From contig NZ_CP162414.1 in assembly GCF_040932005.1 (NCBI RefSeq), positions 1,701,501 to 1,765,500 of the forward strand: 64,000 bases of DNA. Direction: 5' to 3'. The DNA comes from Aestuariibius sp. HNIBRBA575 (lineage in GTDB: Bacteria; Pseudomonadota; Alphaproteobacteria; Rhodobacterales; Rhodobacteraceae). The notes under the pieces were generated by a model that was given only the letters and a program-made list of their open reading frames with translations, was not told the DNA's origin and ran no database searches. The position numbers and the translations under genes are program-made. Positions 43,157-51,942 of this stretch are shown here, piece by piece (the stretch's first letter is position 1; each line of letters starts with the position of its first letter).

Positions 43157-43522
43157 TAAGGTTTGTTCATACTTGTGACTATAAAATGAAAAAAACGACG
43201 CATCTGTCAGGAAACACAGACACGCCGTTTCTCAGTTTGACGCATATCCCGGGGATGGGATGGAATGGCGACAAACATCTTCGGGGTGCTGGACTGTCAT
43301 GACGATTATTCCAAAACAGCCCAGCGTCCGGTTTCCCGGTACGGATCTGCTGGCCTTGAAATCACAAGGGGTCCGACCCGCCGTTCCCTGGCCAAAGGCC
43401 ACCACTCACGGAACAGTTAATTAATGCCAAATGACGTGACGTCGCGATAGTCGGGGATTCCGTACCTTGTTTAGAAAGCTTGCGAACGACGTGACGGAAA
43501 ACGCAATAAACTTACGTTAACG
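43157..43522. other. Intergenic stretch with a possible 51-codon frame and repeats
   Basis: A plus-strand frame from the ATG at 43265 to 43420 would encode 51 residues (MATNIFGVLDCHDDYSK at the start) after a purine-rich GGGATGGGATGGA; I recognise no family and rate it possible only. Further on, the 9-mer GACGTGACG occurs twice (43433-43441 and 43488-43496), and the palindrome ACGTTAACGT (43514-43523) runs into the stop codon of the LuxR gene. Confidence 0.35.
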
Positions 43523-44284
43523 TCAAACGTCTAGCACGAACATTTGGTTGTAAAACGCGGCTTTCAACACAGCCTGTGCCGTGGTTTCCACATCCAACGA
43601 CTCTCGGGCGAGGCGCAGATGTTTTTCGACCGTCGCGGCGGTTAGCCCCAGCAACAAAGCAATGTCTTGGGTGGTTTTACCGTCGCCAACCCATTCCAGT
43701 ACCTCACGCTGCCGCTTTGTCAGGTTGCGCGAACCGGAATAGGGCAGGGTCAACAATTTGAGATGCACCACATTGTTCATCACAATGATATCGTCACCAT
43801 GTTCGTCCCACATGGCATCAACATCCTCTTGGGGGGTGTCTGCCTTTGCCGTCAGAGCAATCGCACCTTTGTAGCGATCAGACACTGAGCGGAACGAAAT
43901 CGTATATCCACTGGTCACACCCATGGACCGGTTAAAATCCATAACACGCTGTTCTGATGCGGTAATATTAATGCGGCGATACATGTCCTTTAGCCAAGAC
44001 CACGAACATGCACCGTTATTTTCAATCGCCCAACGCAACATCGGCGCGTGGAAATACAGGCCTTCATCGATGAACACATCCATATAGTCCGGAGAATGGT
44101 TGGTCAGGATCACCCAATCCTGAGGATCCCCCAAAGAGCTAGAGGTTTTATACCGCGTAAAGCCATAAATCAGCCGATCAAACCCATAAGAGGCCATTTT
44201 TTCGGTGTGCATGTTCCAGAGATTTTCGATCGTCTGCGTGTTCGTGACGTCGTCCAGATATTTGCGCAGCGCAAATTGGCTCAT
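43523..44284 (-). CDS. LuxR-family regulator with autoinducer-binding domain
   Basis: A 253-residue protein. The N-terminal half resembles the acyl-homoserine-lactone binding domain (MASYGFDRLIYGF, FHAPMLRWAIENNG with the WxxxD-like tryptophans), and the C-terminal half is a LuxR helix-turn-helix (LTKRQREVLEWVGDGKTTQD, GLTAATVEKHLRLARESL). No luxI-type synthase is adjacent, so it is a LuxR solo in this window, sensing a signal made elsewhere or not sensing AHLs. Its start overlaps the aroQ stop by 4 bases. Confidence 0.88.
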   Translation of the reverse strand: MSQFALRKYLDDVTNTQTIENLWNMHTEKMASYGFDRLIYGFTRYKTSSSLGDPQDWVILTNHSPDYMDVFIDEGLYFHAPMLRWAIENNGACSWSWLKDMYRRINITASEQRVMDFNRSMGVTSGYTISFRSVSDRYKGAIALTAKADTPQEDVDAMWDEHGDDIIVMNNVVHLKLLTLPYSGSRNLTKRQREVLEWVGDGKTTQDIALLLGLTAATVEKHLRLARESLDVETTAQAVLKAAFYNQMFVLDV

Positions 44285-44727
44285 GATTGCGCCTCCAAAT
44301 GGGTTTTCATGGCGTTCATCGCCAATGTGTAACCGGCCGCGCCAAATCCACAGATCTGGCCCAATGCGACAGGCGCAATAAAGCTTTTGTGGCGAAAACT
44401 CTCACGGGCATGAATATTACTCAGATGCAGCTCAATAACCGGAAGCCCAATAGAAGAGATCGCATCCATCAGAGCAACGGATGTATGTGTGTACGCGCCG
44501 GCGTTAAATATCACACCATGATGCTGTTCGCGGGCTTGGTGCAGATAATCGATGAGAACACCTTCAGAATTGCTCTGTTTAAAATCAAGAGCAAGTCGAA
44601 GTTTTTTGGCCTCAGATTCACAGGACTGTTCAATGTCCGCAAGGGTCGTCGCGCCGTAAATATCGGGCTGACGTGTTCCCAAAAGATTCAGATTGGGGCC
44701 GTTTAAGATTAAAATAGAATAAGTCAT
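44281..44727 (-). CDS. aroQ: 3-dehydroquinate dehydratase, type II
   Basis: Third step of the shikimate pathway: dehydration of 3-dehydroquinate. The 148-residue length and the motifs ILILNGPNLNLLGTRQPDIYG (catalytic Tyr24), FNAGAYTHTSVALMDAI and ELHLSNIHARESFRHKS (catalytic histidine) define the type II dodecameric enzyme. In most roseobacters aroQ is near accB-accC; here it overlaps a LuxR gene instead. It is the first gene of this two-gene unit. Confidence 0.95.
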   Translation of the reverse strand: MTYSILILNGPNLNLLGTRQPDIYGATTLADIEQSCESEAKKLRLALDFKQSNSEGVLIDYLHQAREQHHGVIFNAGAYTHTSVALMDAISSIGLPVIELHLSNIHARESFRHKSFIAPVALGQICGFGAAGYTLAMNAMKTHLEAQS

Positions 44728-44870
44728 GACACTTTAGGGATTAGCATCTTTGAACCTTTGGTCAAAAGCAAAATGCCCAAATGCCGTAAGGTTGTGCTAT
44801 AAATTCTGTATAGTTAACGGGATTGGTGTCCAAATTGATCGGTAAGCAAACATATACGATCTTTATTTAC

Positions 44871-44886
44871 CATAATACCTATTATG
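44871..44886. repeat. Perfect 16-base AT-rich inverted repeat
   Basis: CATAATA, CC, TATTATG. It lies 29 bases beyond the stop of the GH43 gene on the minus strand and upstream of the aroQ promoter region; an imperfect GATCTGTACGGATC palindrome (44894-44907) adjoins it. It may be an operator or a weak terminator element. Confidence 0.45.
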
Positions 44887-44915
44887 CGCAAACGATCTGT
44901 ACGGATCAGACCCCA

Positions 44916-46511
44916 TCACCCATTGCGAATATATGAGAATCCATTGAAATACGCCTGCTTGGCACGCCCGGATACATCATACGCAAACATACCCACAAAA
45001 GCGCCTGTGAACGATGAATGCTCGCCCACGCCACCTTCGTCAGAGATCAGATATGCGGGCATCGCCGGACCGATGGCTTGCCAATCGGTATCTGCGGACT
45101 TCCAATAAAATTGTTGCGTCGCATGATCGACATCAACACGCAGCTCGACATCACCATCCGGAATGGCAGTCAAAGCGCCGTCAATAAAGCTGAGCTGCGC
45201 ATTTGGCACCCCCAACATCGACATGATCGACAAACAACGGCCCAAACTCGGATCATAGCTAAGAACAAGGGCGTGGAATTTTGACGTGTTGTAATACGTC
45301 GTTAAACCGGCACCTTGTTGATAGGTATCGGGGACAAAAGCCACGCTTGTTGTGGCGCTGTATTTGAAATCTTCCTGGCGTCGTGCCACCAATGCCGTTT
45401 CAAATAAGCTGCCGAGGCTTTCTCGTCCCGTTAAGGTTAGAACGCCTTGATTTAATTGAAACAATCGATCAGGTTCCGGGCTGCGTAACCATTGAAATTC
45501 TGGTGGCATCGCTGCTGGAAATGGCACATGAACACTGTCACTCAGGCCTTTGATTTCAGGTCCATAATCGATTTCAGACCTTGGTAAAAAACCGCCGTTT
45601 TTCAAGTATAACCAGTCATCTTTCCAAACCACTTCTTCGATCCCGGTTTCACGTCCCAACGGGCAAAACCGACCCCTGCCCTGATCATCCGGGATCGGAC
45701 GCCCGATAAGGAAAGTATGCCAATGCCGGCCATCTGCGGCTTCGACATATTGGCCATGGCCTGTCCGCTGGATCGGATGATCTGTGTCCGCAGCGCAGAT
45801 CACATGTAAATCAGGATGATCCTCATAAGGCCCAAGGATCGACCGCGACCGCGCCAATGACACTGCGTGTTGATAGCCAGTGCCGCCCTCGGCTGTGGTC
45901 AAATAGTAATACCCATTGCGTTTAAACAGATGTGGCGCCTCAGTTAAGCCCCGGGATGTACCGGGATAGATTGAAGTGATCGGGCCGATTAGCCCCTGCC
46001 CCGGCTTATATTCCTGTAACAATGTGCCATCAAAGGCAGAATGCGTCGCGTTTTGACCGGTTCCGGGGCCACGATGGTTCCATTGCGGGTTCACCCAGTA
46101 TTTTCGACCGTCATCATCATGAAACAAAGAAGGATCAAACCCGGACGAATTTATGTATTCCCGCGTTGACCATTCCCCATCAATGTCCGGACAAGTCACT
46201 ATGTAATTATGGGCATCTTTGAACGACCCGCCCAACCGTTTGACATCCGTGTAAACCAGCCAAAACACACCATTGGCATGGCTAAGACATGGGGCCCAAA
46301 TCCCGCCGGAATCCGGATTGCCCCGCATATCAAGCTGATCCGCACGGTTCAGCGGCCGAGACACCAAGGTCCAATTCACCAGATCCCTTGAATGATGGAT
46401 TTGAACCCCTGGATACCATTCAAAGGTAGAGGTCGCGATATAGTAATCCTCTCCGACCCGGCAGATGGACGGATCTGGATTAAACCCCGGCAAAATCGGA
46501 TTACGGATCAT
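44916..46511 (-). CDS. Glycoside hydrolase family 43 (beta-xylosidase/arabinofuranosidase type)
   Basis: A 531-residue cytoplasmic enzyme with a five-bladed propeller and a C-terminal beta sandwich. The three catalytic acids are seen: D13 in GFNPDPSICRVG, D126 in NSSGFDPSLFHDDDG, and E191 in LTEAPHLFKRNGYYYL. The layout fits the XynB-like GH43_11/12 branch; hydrolysis of xylo- or arabino-oligosaccharides is the usual activity. It is the last gene of the glycan-use operon; a 49-base gap before it contains the palindrome AACGCGTT, a possible LacI operator, so it may have its own start of transcription. Confidence 0.9.
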   Translation of the reverse strand: MIRNPILPGFNPDPSICRVGEDYYIATSTFEWYPGVQIHHSRDLVNWTLVSRPLNRADQLDMRGNPDSGGIWAPCLSHANGVFWLVYTDVKRLGGSFKDAHNYIVTCPDIDGEWSTREYINSSGFDPSLFHDDDGRKYWVNPQWNHRGPGTGQNATHSAFDGTLLQEYKPGQGLIGPITSIYPGTSRGLTEAPHLFKRNGYYYLTTAEGGTGYQHAVSLARSRSILGPYEDHPDLHVICAADTDHPIQRTGHGQYVEAADGRHWHTFLIGRPIPDDQGRGRFCPLGRETGIEEVVWKDDWLYLKNGGFLPRSEIDYGPEIKGLSDSVHVPFPAAMPPEFQWLRSPEPDRLFQLNQGVLTLTGRESLGSLFETALVARRQEDFKYSATTSVAFVPDTYQQGAGLTTYYNTSKFHALVLSYDPSLGRCLSIMSMLGVPNAQLSFIDGALTAIPDGDVELRVDVDHATQQFYWKSADTDWQAIGPAMPAYLISDEGGVGEHSSFTGAFVGMFAYDVSGRAKQAYFNGFSYIRNG

Positions 46512-46542
46512 CGCGACCTCCTTTTATCTTTGCTTCACATCA

Positions 46543-46551
46543 TAACGCGTT
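46543..46551 (-). promoter_or_regulatory. Candidate LacI-type operator upstream of the GH43 gene
   Basis: TAACGCGTT contains the perfect palindrome AACGCGTT with the central CG typical of LacI-family operators, 33 to 40 bases upstream of the GH43 start. The same TAACG/CGTTA half-site occurs in the operator at 55148. Confidence 0.4.
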
Positions 46552-46560
46552 GTTAAAAAG

Positions 46561-47685
46561 CTACTTTAGCAATGCACGCGCCTCATCGGGTCCCAGAGGG
46601 TCCGGGCGTTTACATGTGGTGCTAAGCGTTACAAATTCGCCGATCTCACCCGATTTCAGGATCGATGTCATGATATCAGTGGCATGAACCGCGATTTCTA
46701 ATCCACAGCGATGTGGGCGATCTTCGGCAATGGCAACAACCATATCTGCCAAACCTGCGCAGCGATAATTGGCCTGTTTTTGGTCGCCGTGATCCTCATT
46801 TGGGATACCAAACGGATGATCCCACGCCTGAACCGGAACAATATCATTGTTTTCACCCGACATTTCCAATTCGCCGCCAAAGAAATTCGGATCGGGCACA
46901 AACAGACTGCCTTTGGTCCCATACAATTCCATATTTGCATGCCGATGCGCCCAAACATCCCAAGACGTTGAAATCGTTATCGTTGCCCCTTGTTCAAATT
47001 CCACCAATGCGTGGATATTCGTTGGGGTTTTGACCGGAATCTCCTCGCCCGCACGGGGTTCGGACAAAATGGTGCGTGTCGGCGACGCCATCGATGTCAG
47101 CGCCCCAACCCGTTTTGCAGGCCCCAGCAATTGCACCAAATTGGTGATGTAATACGGCCCAATATCAAGCATCGGTCCCGCCCCGGGCAGAAAGAAGAAA
47201 TCTGGGTTCGGGTGCCAATGCTCCATTCCGTGGCTCATGACATGCGCCGTGCCAGCCACGATCTGGCCAACATCACCTTGGTCAATCATCGCCCGAACCT
47301 GTTGATGCGCACCGCCCAAAAACGTATCGGGGGCCGATCCAACCCGCAGGCCCTTTTCGGCGGCCAATGTCGCCAAGGCCTTGCCCTGTTCCAATGTCAG
47401 TACCAAGGGTTTTTCGGAATAGGCATGTTTGCCATGTTCCAGAATGCTGCGCGTGACATCATAATGCGCGTCGGGAATGGTAAGGTTAACGATAATGTCG
47501 ATGTCACTGCTGTTTAACAGATCATCGATGCTACGTGCCTGAACGCCAAATTCATCGGCGCGCGCCTGAGCCGCATCTGCATTCAGATCAGCCACCGCAA
47601 TGATGTGAACGCCTTTGAACATCGGCGCCAGTCGCAAGTAAGCCGCAGATATATTTCCGCAGCCGATTATTCCAACATTTTTCAT
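46561..47685 (-). CDS. Gfo/Idh/MocA family oxidoreductase
   Basis: A 374-residue NAD(P)-dependent sugar or polyol dehydrogenase. The Rossmann motif NVGIIGCGNISAAYLRL opens the protein, the EKPL motif is in AYSEKPLVLT near residue 95, and DIGPYYITNLVQLLGPAKRV belongs to the C-terminal substrate domain. Adjacent to a TIM-barrel isomerase and glycosidases, it probably converts a released sugar; substrate is not predictable. It is 12 bases downstream of the isomerase gene. Confidence 0.88.
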   Translation of the reverse strand: MKNVGIIGCGNISAAYLRLAPMFKGVHIIAVADLNADAAQARADEFGVQARSIDDLLNSSDIDIIVNLTIPDAHYDVTRSILEHGKHAYSEKPLVLTLEQGKALATLAAEKGLRVGSAPDTFLGGAHQQVRAMIDQGDVGQIVAGTAHVMSHGMEHWHPNPDFFFLPGAGPMLDIGPYYITNLVQLLGPAKRVGALTSMASPTRTILSEPRAGEEIPVKTPTNIHALVEFEQGATITISTSWDVWAHRHANMELYGTKGSLFVPDPNFFGGELEMSGENNDIVPVQAWDHPFGIPNEDHGDQKQANYRCAGLADMVVAIAEDRPHRCGLEIAVHATDIMTSILKSGEIGEFVTLSTTCKRPDPLGPDEARALLK

Positions 47686-47697
47686 TTTATTAATTCC

Positions 47698-48453
47698 TTA
47701 GAATGATTTAGCGGACGCAATTGCGTTGGCTGCGAAACGCTTGTCATCATTTGGATTGTCATGTTCCATCACAAAGTGATCCGTTCCAACCGCAATCAAA
47801 GCCGCATAAATCGCTGGCCAATCCATCACGCCCAGCCCGACATCTGCCCAGCCATCTTCGTCCTGATTTTGACCATTGGCTGCGATATCTTTGACATGTG
47901 CGGCTTTGATCCGGGACTTGTACTTGTTAATTGTGGTGAATGGATCTGATCCTGCGCGGACGGCCCAAGCCACGTCAAACTCAAATTGAAGACGCTCATC
48001 CGCCCCCAACATATGGTCAATGGGCAGGCTGCCGTCAGGCAAAGCCACGAATTCAAAATCGTGATTATGCCACCCAAAGACCAAACCGGCGTCCCAAAAC
48101 GGTGCTCCAGCAATGGCCAAACGACGCCCAAATTCTGCCCAACCCGCCGCGTCACTTGGGCGGTCCTCTTGGGCAAGATGGGGTACAAAAACCATCTCAA
48201 TTCCAAGAGATTTGCAAATATTCAGCACGCTTTGGGGATCGTTTTCAATCTGATCCAACCCCATATGCGCAGACCGCATCGTCAAACCCGTTTGTTTGAG
48301 CGATTTTGCCAGTGCCGCGACGGATTCGTCACTGGTATATAGACCGCCATAGCCTTCGCCTCCGACATAGCCAAGGCTTTGGAGCATGTCGAAAGTATCT
48401 GAAATCGTTGGAAAATTCCGTGAGGAATAGAGCTGATAGGAAAAACTGCTCAT
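47698..48453 (-). CDS. Sugar phosphate isomerase/epimerase (xylose isomerase-like TIM barrel)
   Basis: A 251-residue TIM-barrel protein of the AP-endonuclease 2 / hydroxypyruvate-isomerase superfamily. Metal-binding positions expected in this fold appear in LVFGWHNHDFEF, RLQFEFDVAWAV, IKAAHVKDI and DHFVMEHDNP. The ATG at 48453 is chosen over an in-frame ATG at 48471 because AAGGATAA lies 8 bases ahead of it, overlapping the mannosidase stop; the gap between the genes is 4 bases. It partners with the Gfo/Idh gene. Confidence 0.85.
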   Translation of the reverse strand: MSSFSYQLYSSRNFPTISDTFDMLQSLGYVGGEGYGGLYTSDESVAALAKSLKQTGLTMRSAHMGLDQIENDPQSVLNICKSLGIEMVFVPHLAQEDRPSDAAGWAEFGRRLAIAGAPFWDAGLVFGWHNHDFEFVALPDGSLPIDHMLGADERLQFEFDVAWAVRAGSDPFTTINKYKSRIKAAHVKDIAANGQNQDEDGWADVGLGVMDWPAIYAALIAVGTDHFVMEHDNPNDDKRFAANAIASAKSF

Positions 48454-48457
48454 GTCG

Positions 48458-50863
48458 TTATCCTTGAACATATGTAGGGTAAGTGGCCGAATGCAGGTCG
48501 CGCGATAGGAAGCGCGGTTTGGCGTCCGGCGAACGAGGTGTGAATGCCACTATGACGGGGGCATCGGGTAAAACCGTGAACGCATTGTTTGAAAAATGCC
48601 CGGGCTGGTCGGCTTCGATTGAAACGCAGAATGCCGGTTTTTTCACAGTGAGGGTCAACTGATAAATCCCCTTTGCAAACACGACATCTATATCGATTTC
48701 GGGCGCAGATAAATCATAGGATTTCCAGGGCTTAGGCGTTACGACCTCTTGCATGTTTCCGGCGGGGCTGGTCCAATCCAAGATCAGAATTTCTTGATCC
48801 CCAATATCACTGCGCTGGATAAATCCGTCTGACATTGCATCTTGTTCGGTGATCGACATTTCCTGTGTTAAAACAGATCGTTGGCCCCCGTCGGGGGTCA
48901 CTGCGCGGATCGAAACCAAAGACGTAAACGTTTTAGGCCCATCATTTACGGCCTTTATGCGCCATCCGTCGCTGTCAGGGACAAGCGTCGCCATCACCGG
49001 CGCAAAAAAACGGCGCGCGGCATGGTGCAACAATTTCCAGCCGCCTTTGTGATCAAGGCTTGCCCAGCTGGCCACAGGCCATGAATCGTTAAGCTGCCAA
49101 ATCAACGTTCCCATACAATTGGGCTTCAAGCTGCGCCAATGTGTAACCGCGGTGCGGATAGCTTCGGCTTGTTGAATTTGACTTAGGTAAACGAAGTTTG
49201 GGAAATCCACAGGGAACCGATAATACCGGAACATGGTTTCAGCGATGCGAGCATTTCCGCCTTCGTTTTTCTGATGGCTTTCCATGACCGGCGACGCGAT
49301 ATTCATATCCTCGGTCGCGGCAAACCGTTTGATCACATCCATTGAAGGATAGGATTGAAACCCAAATTCGCTGCAAAACCGCGGTGCAACGTCCCGGTAA
49401 TGCTCAAAATCTTTGCCTTCATGCCAAACGGACCAAAAATGCATGTCCCCTGCATTATCGTCATGCCATGCATCCCCAAAACTGAGCGGCCCCGGCGACG
49501 GGCTGGACGGCCACCAATTTGCGTCTGGATCAGTCTCTAACAAGGCGGTTTCAATCGTGCGATTTAGACGATCGTAAGCCACCAAATAGCGATCTCGGTC
49601 TTTGAGACTTTCTTCATACCACGTCAATGCGCCGATCAGTTCGTTATCGCCGCACCAAAGCGCAATGCTGGGATGATGCTGCAAACGACTAACGTTATCG
49701 CGTATTTCGGCATCAACCTCAGCTAGAAAGGCGGGATCCGCGGGGTATAGATTGCAGGCGAACATACAATCCTGCCAGACCAGCAGACCCAATTCATCAC
49801 ACAGGTCATAGAACCAATCAGGTTCATAGCGCCCCCCACCCCAAATACGGATCATATTCATATGGGCATCAACAGCGGATTGCAGCAATTCGCGCGTTTC
49901 GGCCCTGGATATTTGCCCCGCTAACGCGTCAGCTGGGATCCAATTCGCACCACGCGCAAAGATGTCTTTCCCGTTCACTCTAAAATTAAACGAACGGCCG
50001 ATTTCATCTGGTTCACTGATATGCTGAATGTCGCAAAAACCCATGCGCACAACACGATGCGAATTGGCAAAAGACACAACAACATCATGCAATTTCTGAT
50101 CGCCCAAACCAACAGGCCACCAAAGTTCTGGCGCATCAAACGAAAACTCTGCTTCGACTTTTCCCCCTGAACTTATCCCCCTTACTGTTTGACCATAAAG
50201 AGAAATCTCCCATTCTCCCTGGCCCTCAACTTGGGTGGAAACCCTAACGTTAACGCGCTGATCGATATGGGTTTGGTGGATGTGAATATCCCCAATTTCC
50301 GGGCCATTTCTGGTTAAAAATATGGGATCATTCACACCTGTTGGGCCCAAGGCGATGTTCCAGTCCCAGCCAAAATCACAGGCAGGTTTGCGCAACATGT
50401 TACCGTTTGGGATCGGGCAATTCTTACTATAGGGCTGATAAAAATCCTGCTCAGCTTGCCTTTGATCAGCACTACGTGCAGCGCTGTCTAACTGGACAAC
50501 AATTGTATTTTTTCCCTCGACCAAAACCTGCGATAAATCAACCTTATAGCGCCGATAAGCGTTCTGGGATTGGTGCACGACAACGCCGTTCACGGTGACC
50601 TTTGCAACACAATCAAGCCCAGCCAAATGCAGCTGCATATCAGTATGTGTAAGCGTAAATTGACGTTCTAAAACCCAGTCTCGTTCACAAATCCAGCGCA
50701 GGTCGTGTTCATTACGCCCCCAATACGGATCCGGAATAACCTCAGCCTCTGCCAAAGCAGTGACCACATCACCGGGTATACGCATGTCGACATGGTAGTC
50801 ACCGCTCTGATCGCGAAGCGACCAAAGTCCAGTTAAATCAACACGATCGACTATGTCCTTCAC
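48458..50863 (-). CDS. Beta-mannosidase (GH2)
   Basis: An 801-residue family 2 glycoside hydrolase that releases terminal beta-mannosyl residues. The N-terminal jelly roll (DLTGLWSLRDQSGDY, RIPGDVVTALAEAEVIPDP) is the beta-mannosidase type. In the catalytic barrel the acid/base Glu408 lies in WCGDNELIG and the nucleophile Glu499 in FCSEFGFQSYPS. MIRIWGGGRYEPDWFYDLCD is another family landmark. There is no signal peptide; it acts in the cytoplasm on imported oligosaccharide. Its start overlaps the ATPase gene stop by 4 bases. Confidence 0.93.
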   Translation of the reverse strand: MKDIVDRVDLTGLWSLRDQSGDYHVDMRIPGDVVTALAEAEVIPDPYWGRNEHDLRWICERDWVLERQFTLTHTDMQLHLAGLDCVAKVTVNGVVVHQSQNAYRRYKVDLSQVLVEGKNTIVVQLDSAARSADQRQAEQDFYQPYSKNCPIPNGNMLRKPACDFGWDWNIALGPTGVNDPIFLTRNGPEIGDIHIHQTHIDQRVNVRVSTQVEGQGEWEISLYGQTVRGISSGGKVEAEFSFDAPELWWPVGLGDQKLHDVVVSFANSHRVVRMGFCDIQHISEPDEIGRSFNFRVNGKDIFARGANWIPADALAGQISRAETRELLQSAVDAHMNMIRIWGGGRYEPDWFYDLCDELGLLVWQDCMFACNLYPADPAFLAEVDAEIRDNVSRLQHHPSIALWCGDNELIGALTWYEESLKDRDRYLVAYDRLNRTIETALLETDPDANWWPSSPSPGPLSFGDAWHDDNAGDMHFWSVWHEGKDFEHYRDVAPRFCSEFGFQSYPSMDVIKRFAATEDMNIASPVMESHQKNEGGNARIAETMFRYYRFPVDFPNFVYLSQIQQAEAIRTAVTHWRSLKPNCMGTLIWQLNDSWPVASWASLDHKGGWKLLHHAARRFFAPVMATLVPDSDGWRIKAVNDGPKTFTSLVSIRAVTPDGGQRSVLTQEMSITEQDAMSDGFIQRSDIGDQEILILDWTSPAGNMQEVVTPKPWKSYDLSAPEIDIDVVFAKGIYQLTLTVKKPAFCVSIEADQPGHFSNNAFTVLPDAPVIVAFTPRSPDAKPRFLSRDLHSATYPTYVQG

Positions 50864-51939
50864 AGCCGTTGCTCGCTCTTTTTATCAAAAAGTGAAACCT
50901 TGGATGGATCAATCCCGATCAGCAGCCTGTCCCCAGACTGGATTTTTGACTGCCCATCCATCCGAACACGAAACGGGATACCATTAAGTTTGGACCAAAC
51001 CAGCGTGTCCGCCCCCATGGTTTCAACCAATTCCACGGTGATTTCGGTATTAAACGTGTGGTTTTTGGCCGCTTCACCGGTTTCGACATGTTCAGGGCGC
51101 ACCCCTAGCACCGCCGGGCGATCAGTCACGCCTTGGGAAAATGCGTAACCGTCCAACGGAATGGTCCCGGCGTCCATTTTAAAGCTGTTGCCAACGAGCT
51201 CTCCTTCAAAAAACGTCATGGACGGAGACCCAATAAAATCAGCGACATAAAGATTTTGTGGACGGTTATAAATTTCGTCCGGGCTGCCCAATTGCATGAT
51301 CATCCCGTCTTTCATGATCGCAATCCGATCCGCGAGCGTCATTGCTTCAATCTGATCATGAGTCACGTAAATCATTGTGTTTTCAAGCTGTTGATGCAGT
51401 CTTTTCAACTCAACTCTTAAGTCTGCTCGCAGCTTTGCATCGAGGTTTGACAATGGTTCATCAAACAGAAAAACATCAACATCACGCACCAAGGCACGAC
51501 CAATTGCGACGCGTTGCCGCTGGCCACCAGACAAGGCCCCCGGTTTTCGTTTCAGCAAGGGTTCGATTTGCAGCACCTCTGCGGCACGTGCCACCCTTTG
51601 CTTGATCTCTTCTTTGGGCATTTTCGCGTTTTTCAAGCCAAATGACAGGTTTCCTTCGACGCTCATCTGCGGATAAAGCGCGTAAGATTGAAAAACCATA
51701 CCAATCCCGCGATCAGACGGTTCCGCCCAGGTCACATTTTCACCATTGATGAAAATCTGCCCGTCAGTCACATCAAGAAGACCGGCTATGCAATTGAGAA
51801 GAGTGGATTTTCCGCAACCAGATGATCCTAACAACACCAGGAACTCACCTTGCTGAATGGACAGATCCAGCTGCTTAAGGACTTCTACAGCCCCAAACCG
51901 AAGGTCTAATTGACGGATTTCTACAGAAGGTTGAGACAT
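50860..51939 (-). CDS. ABC transporter ATPase, MalK/UgpC type
   Basis: A 359-residue sugar-import ATPase. Walker A is LLGSSGCGKSTLLNCIAG, the signature is LSGGQRQRVAIGRALVRDV, and Walker B is VFLFDEPLSNLDAKLRADL. The C-terminal TOBE-like regulatory domain (LGVRPEHVETGEA) is typical of MalK/UgpC. It would energise the two permeases encoded just upstream. It overlaps the mannosidase gene by 4 bases and starts 3 bases after the permease stop. Confidence 0.95.
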   Translation of the reverse strand: MSQPSVEIRQLDLRFGAVEVLKQLDLSIQQGEFLVLLGSSGCGKSTLLNCIAGLLDVTDGQIFINGENVTWAEPSDRGIGMVFQSYALYPQMSVEGNLSFGLKNAKMPKEEIKQRVARAAEVLQIEPLLKRKPGALSGGQRQRVAIGRALVRDVDVFLFDEPLSNLDAKLRADLRVELKRLHQQLENTMIYVTHDQIEAMTLADRIAIMKDGMIMQLGSPDEIYNRPQNLYVADFIGSPSMTFFEGELVGNSFKMDAGTIPLDGYAFSQGVTDRPAVLGVRPEHVETGEAAKNHTFNTEITVELVETMGADTLVWSKLNGIPFRVRMDGQSKIQSGDRLLIGIDPSKVSLFDKKSEQRL

Positions 51940-51942
51940 AAT

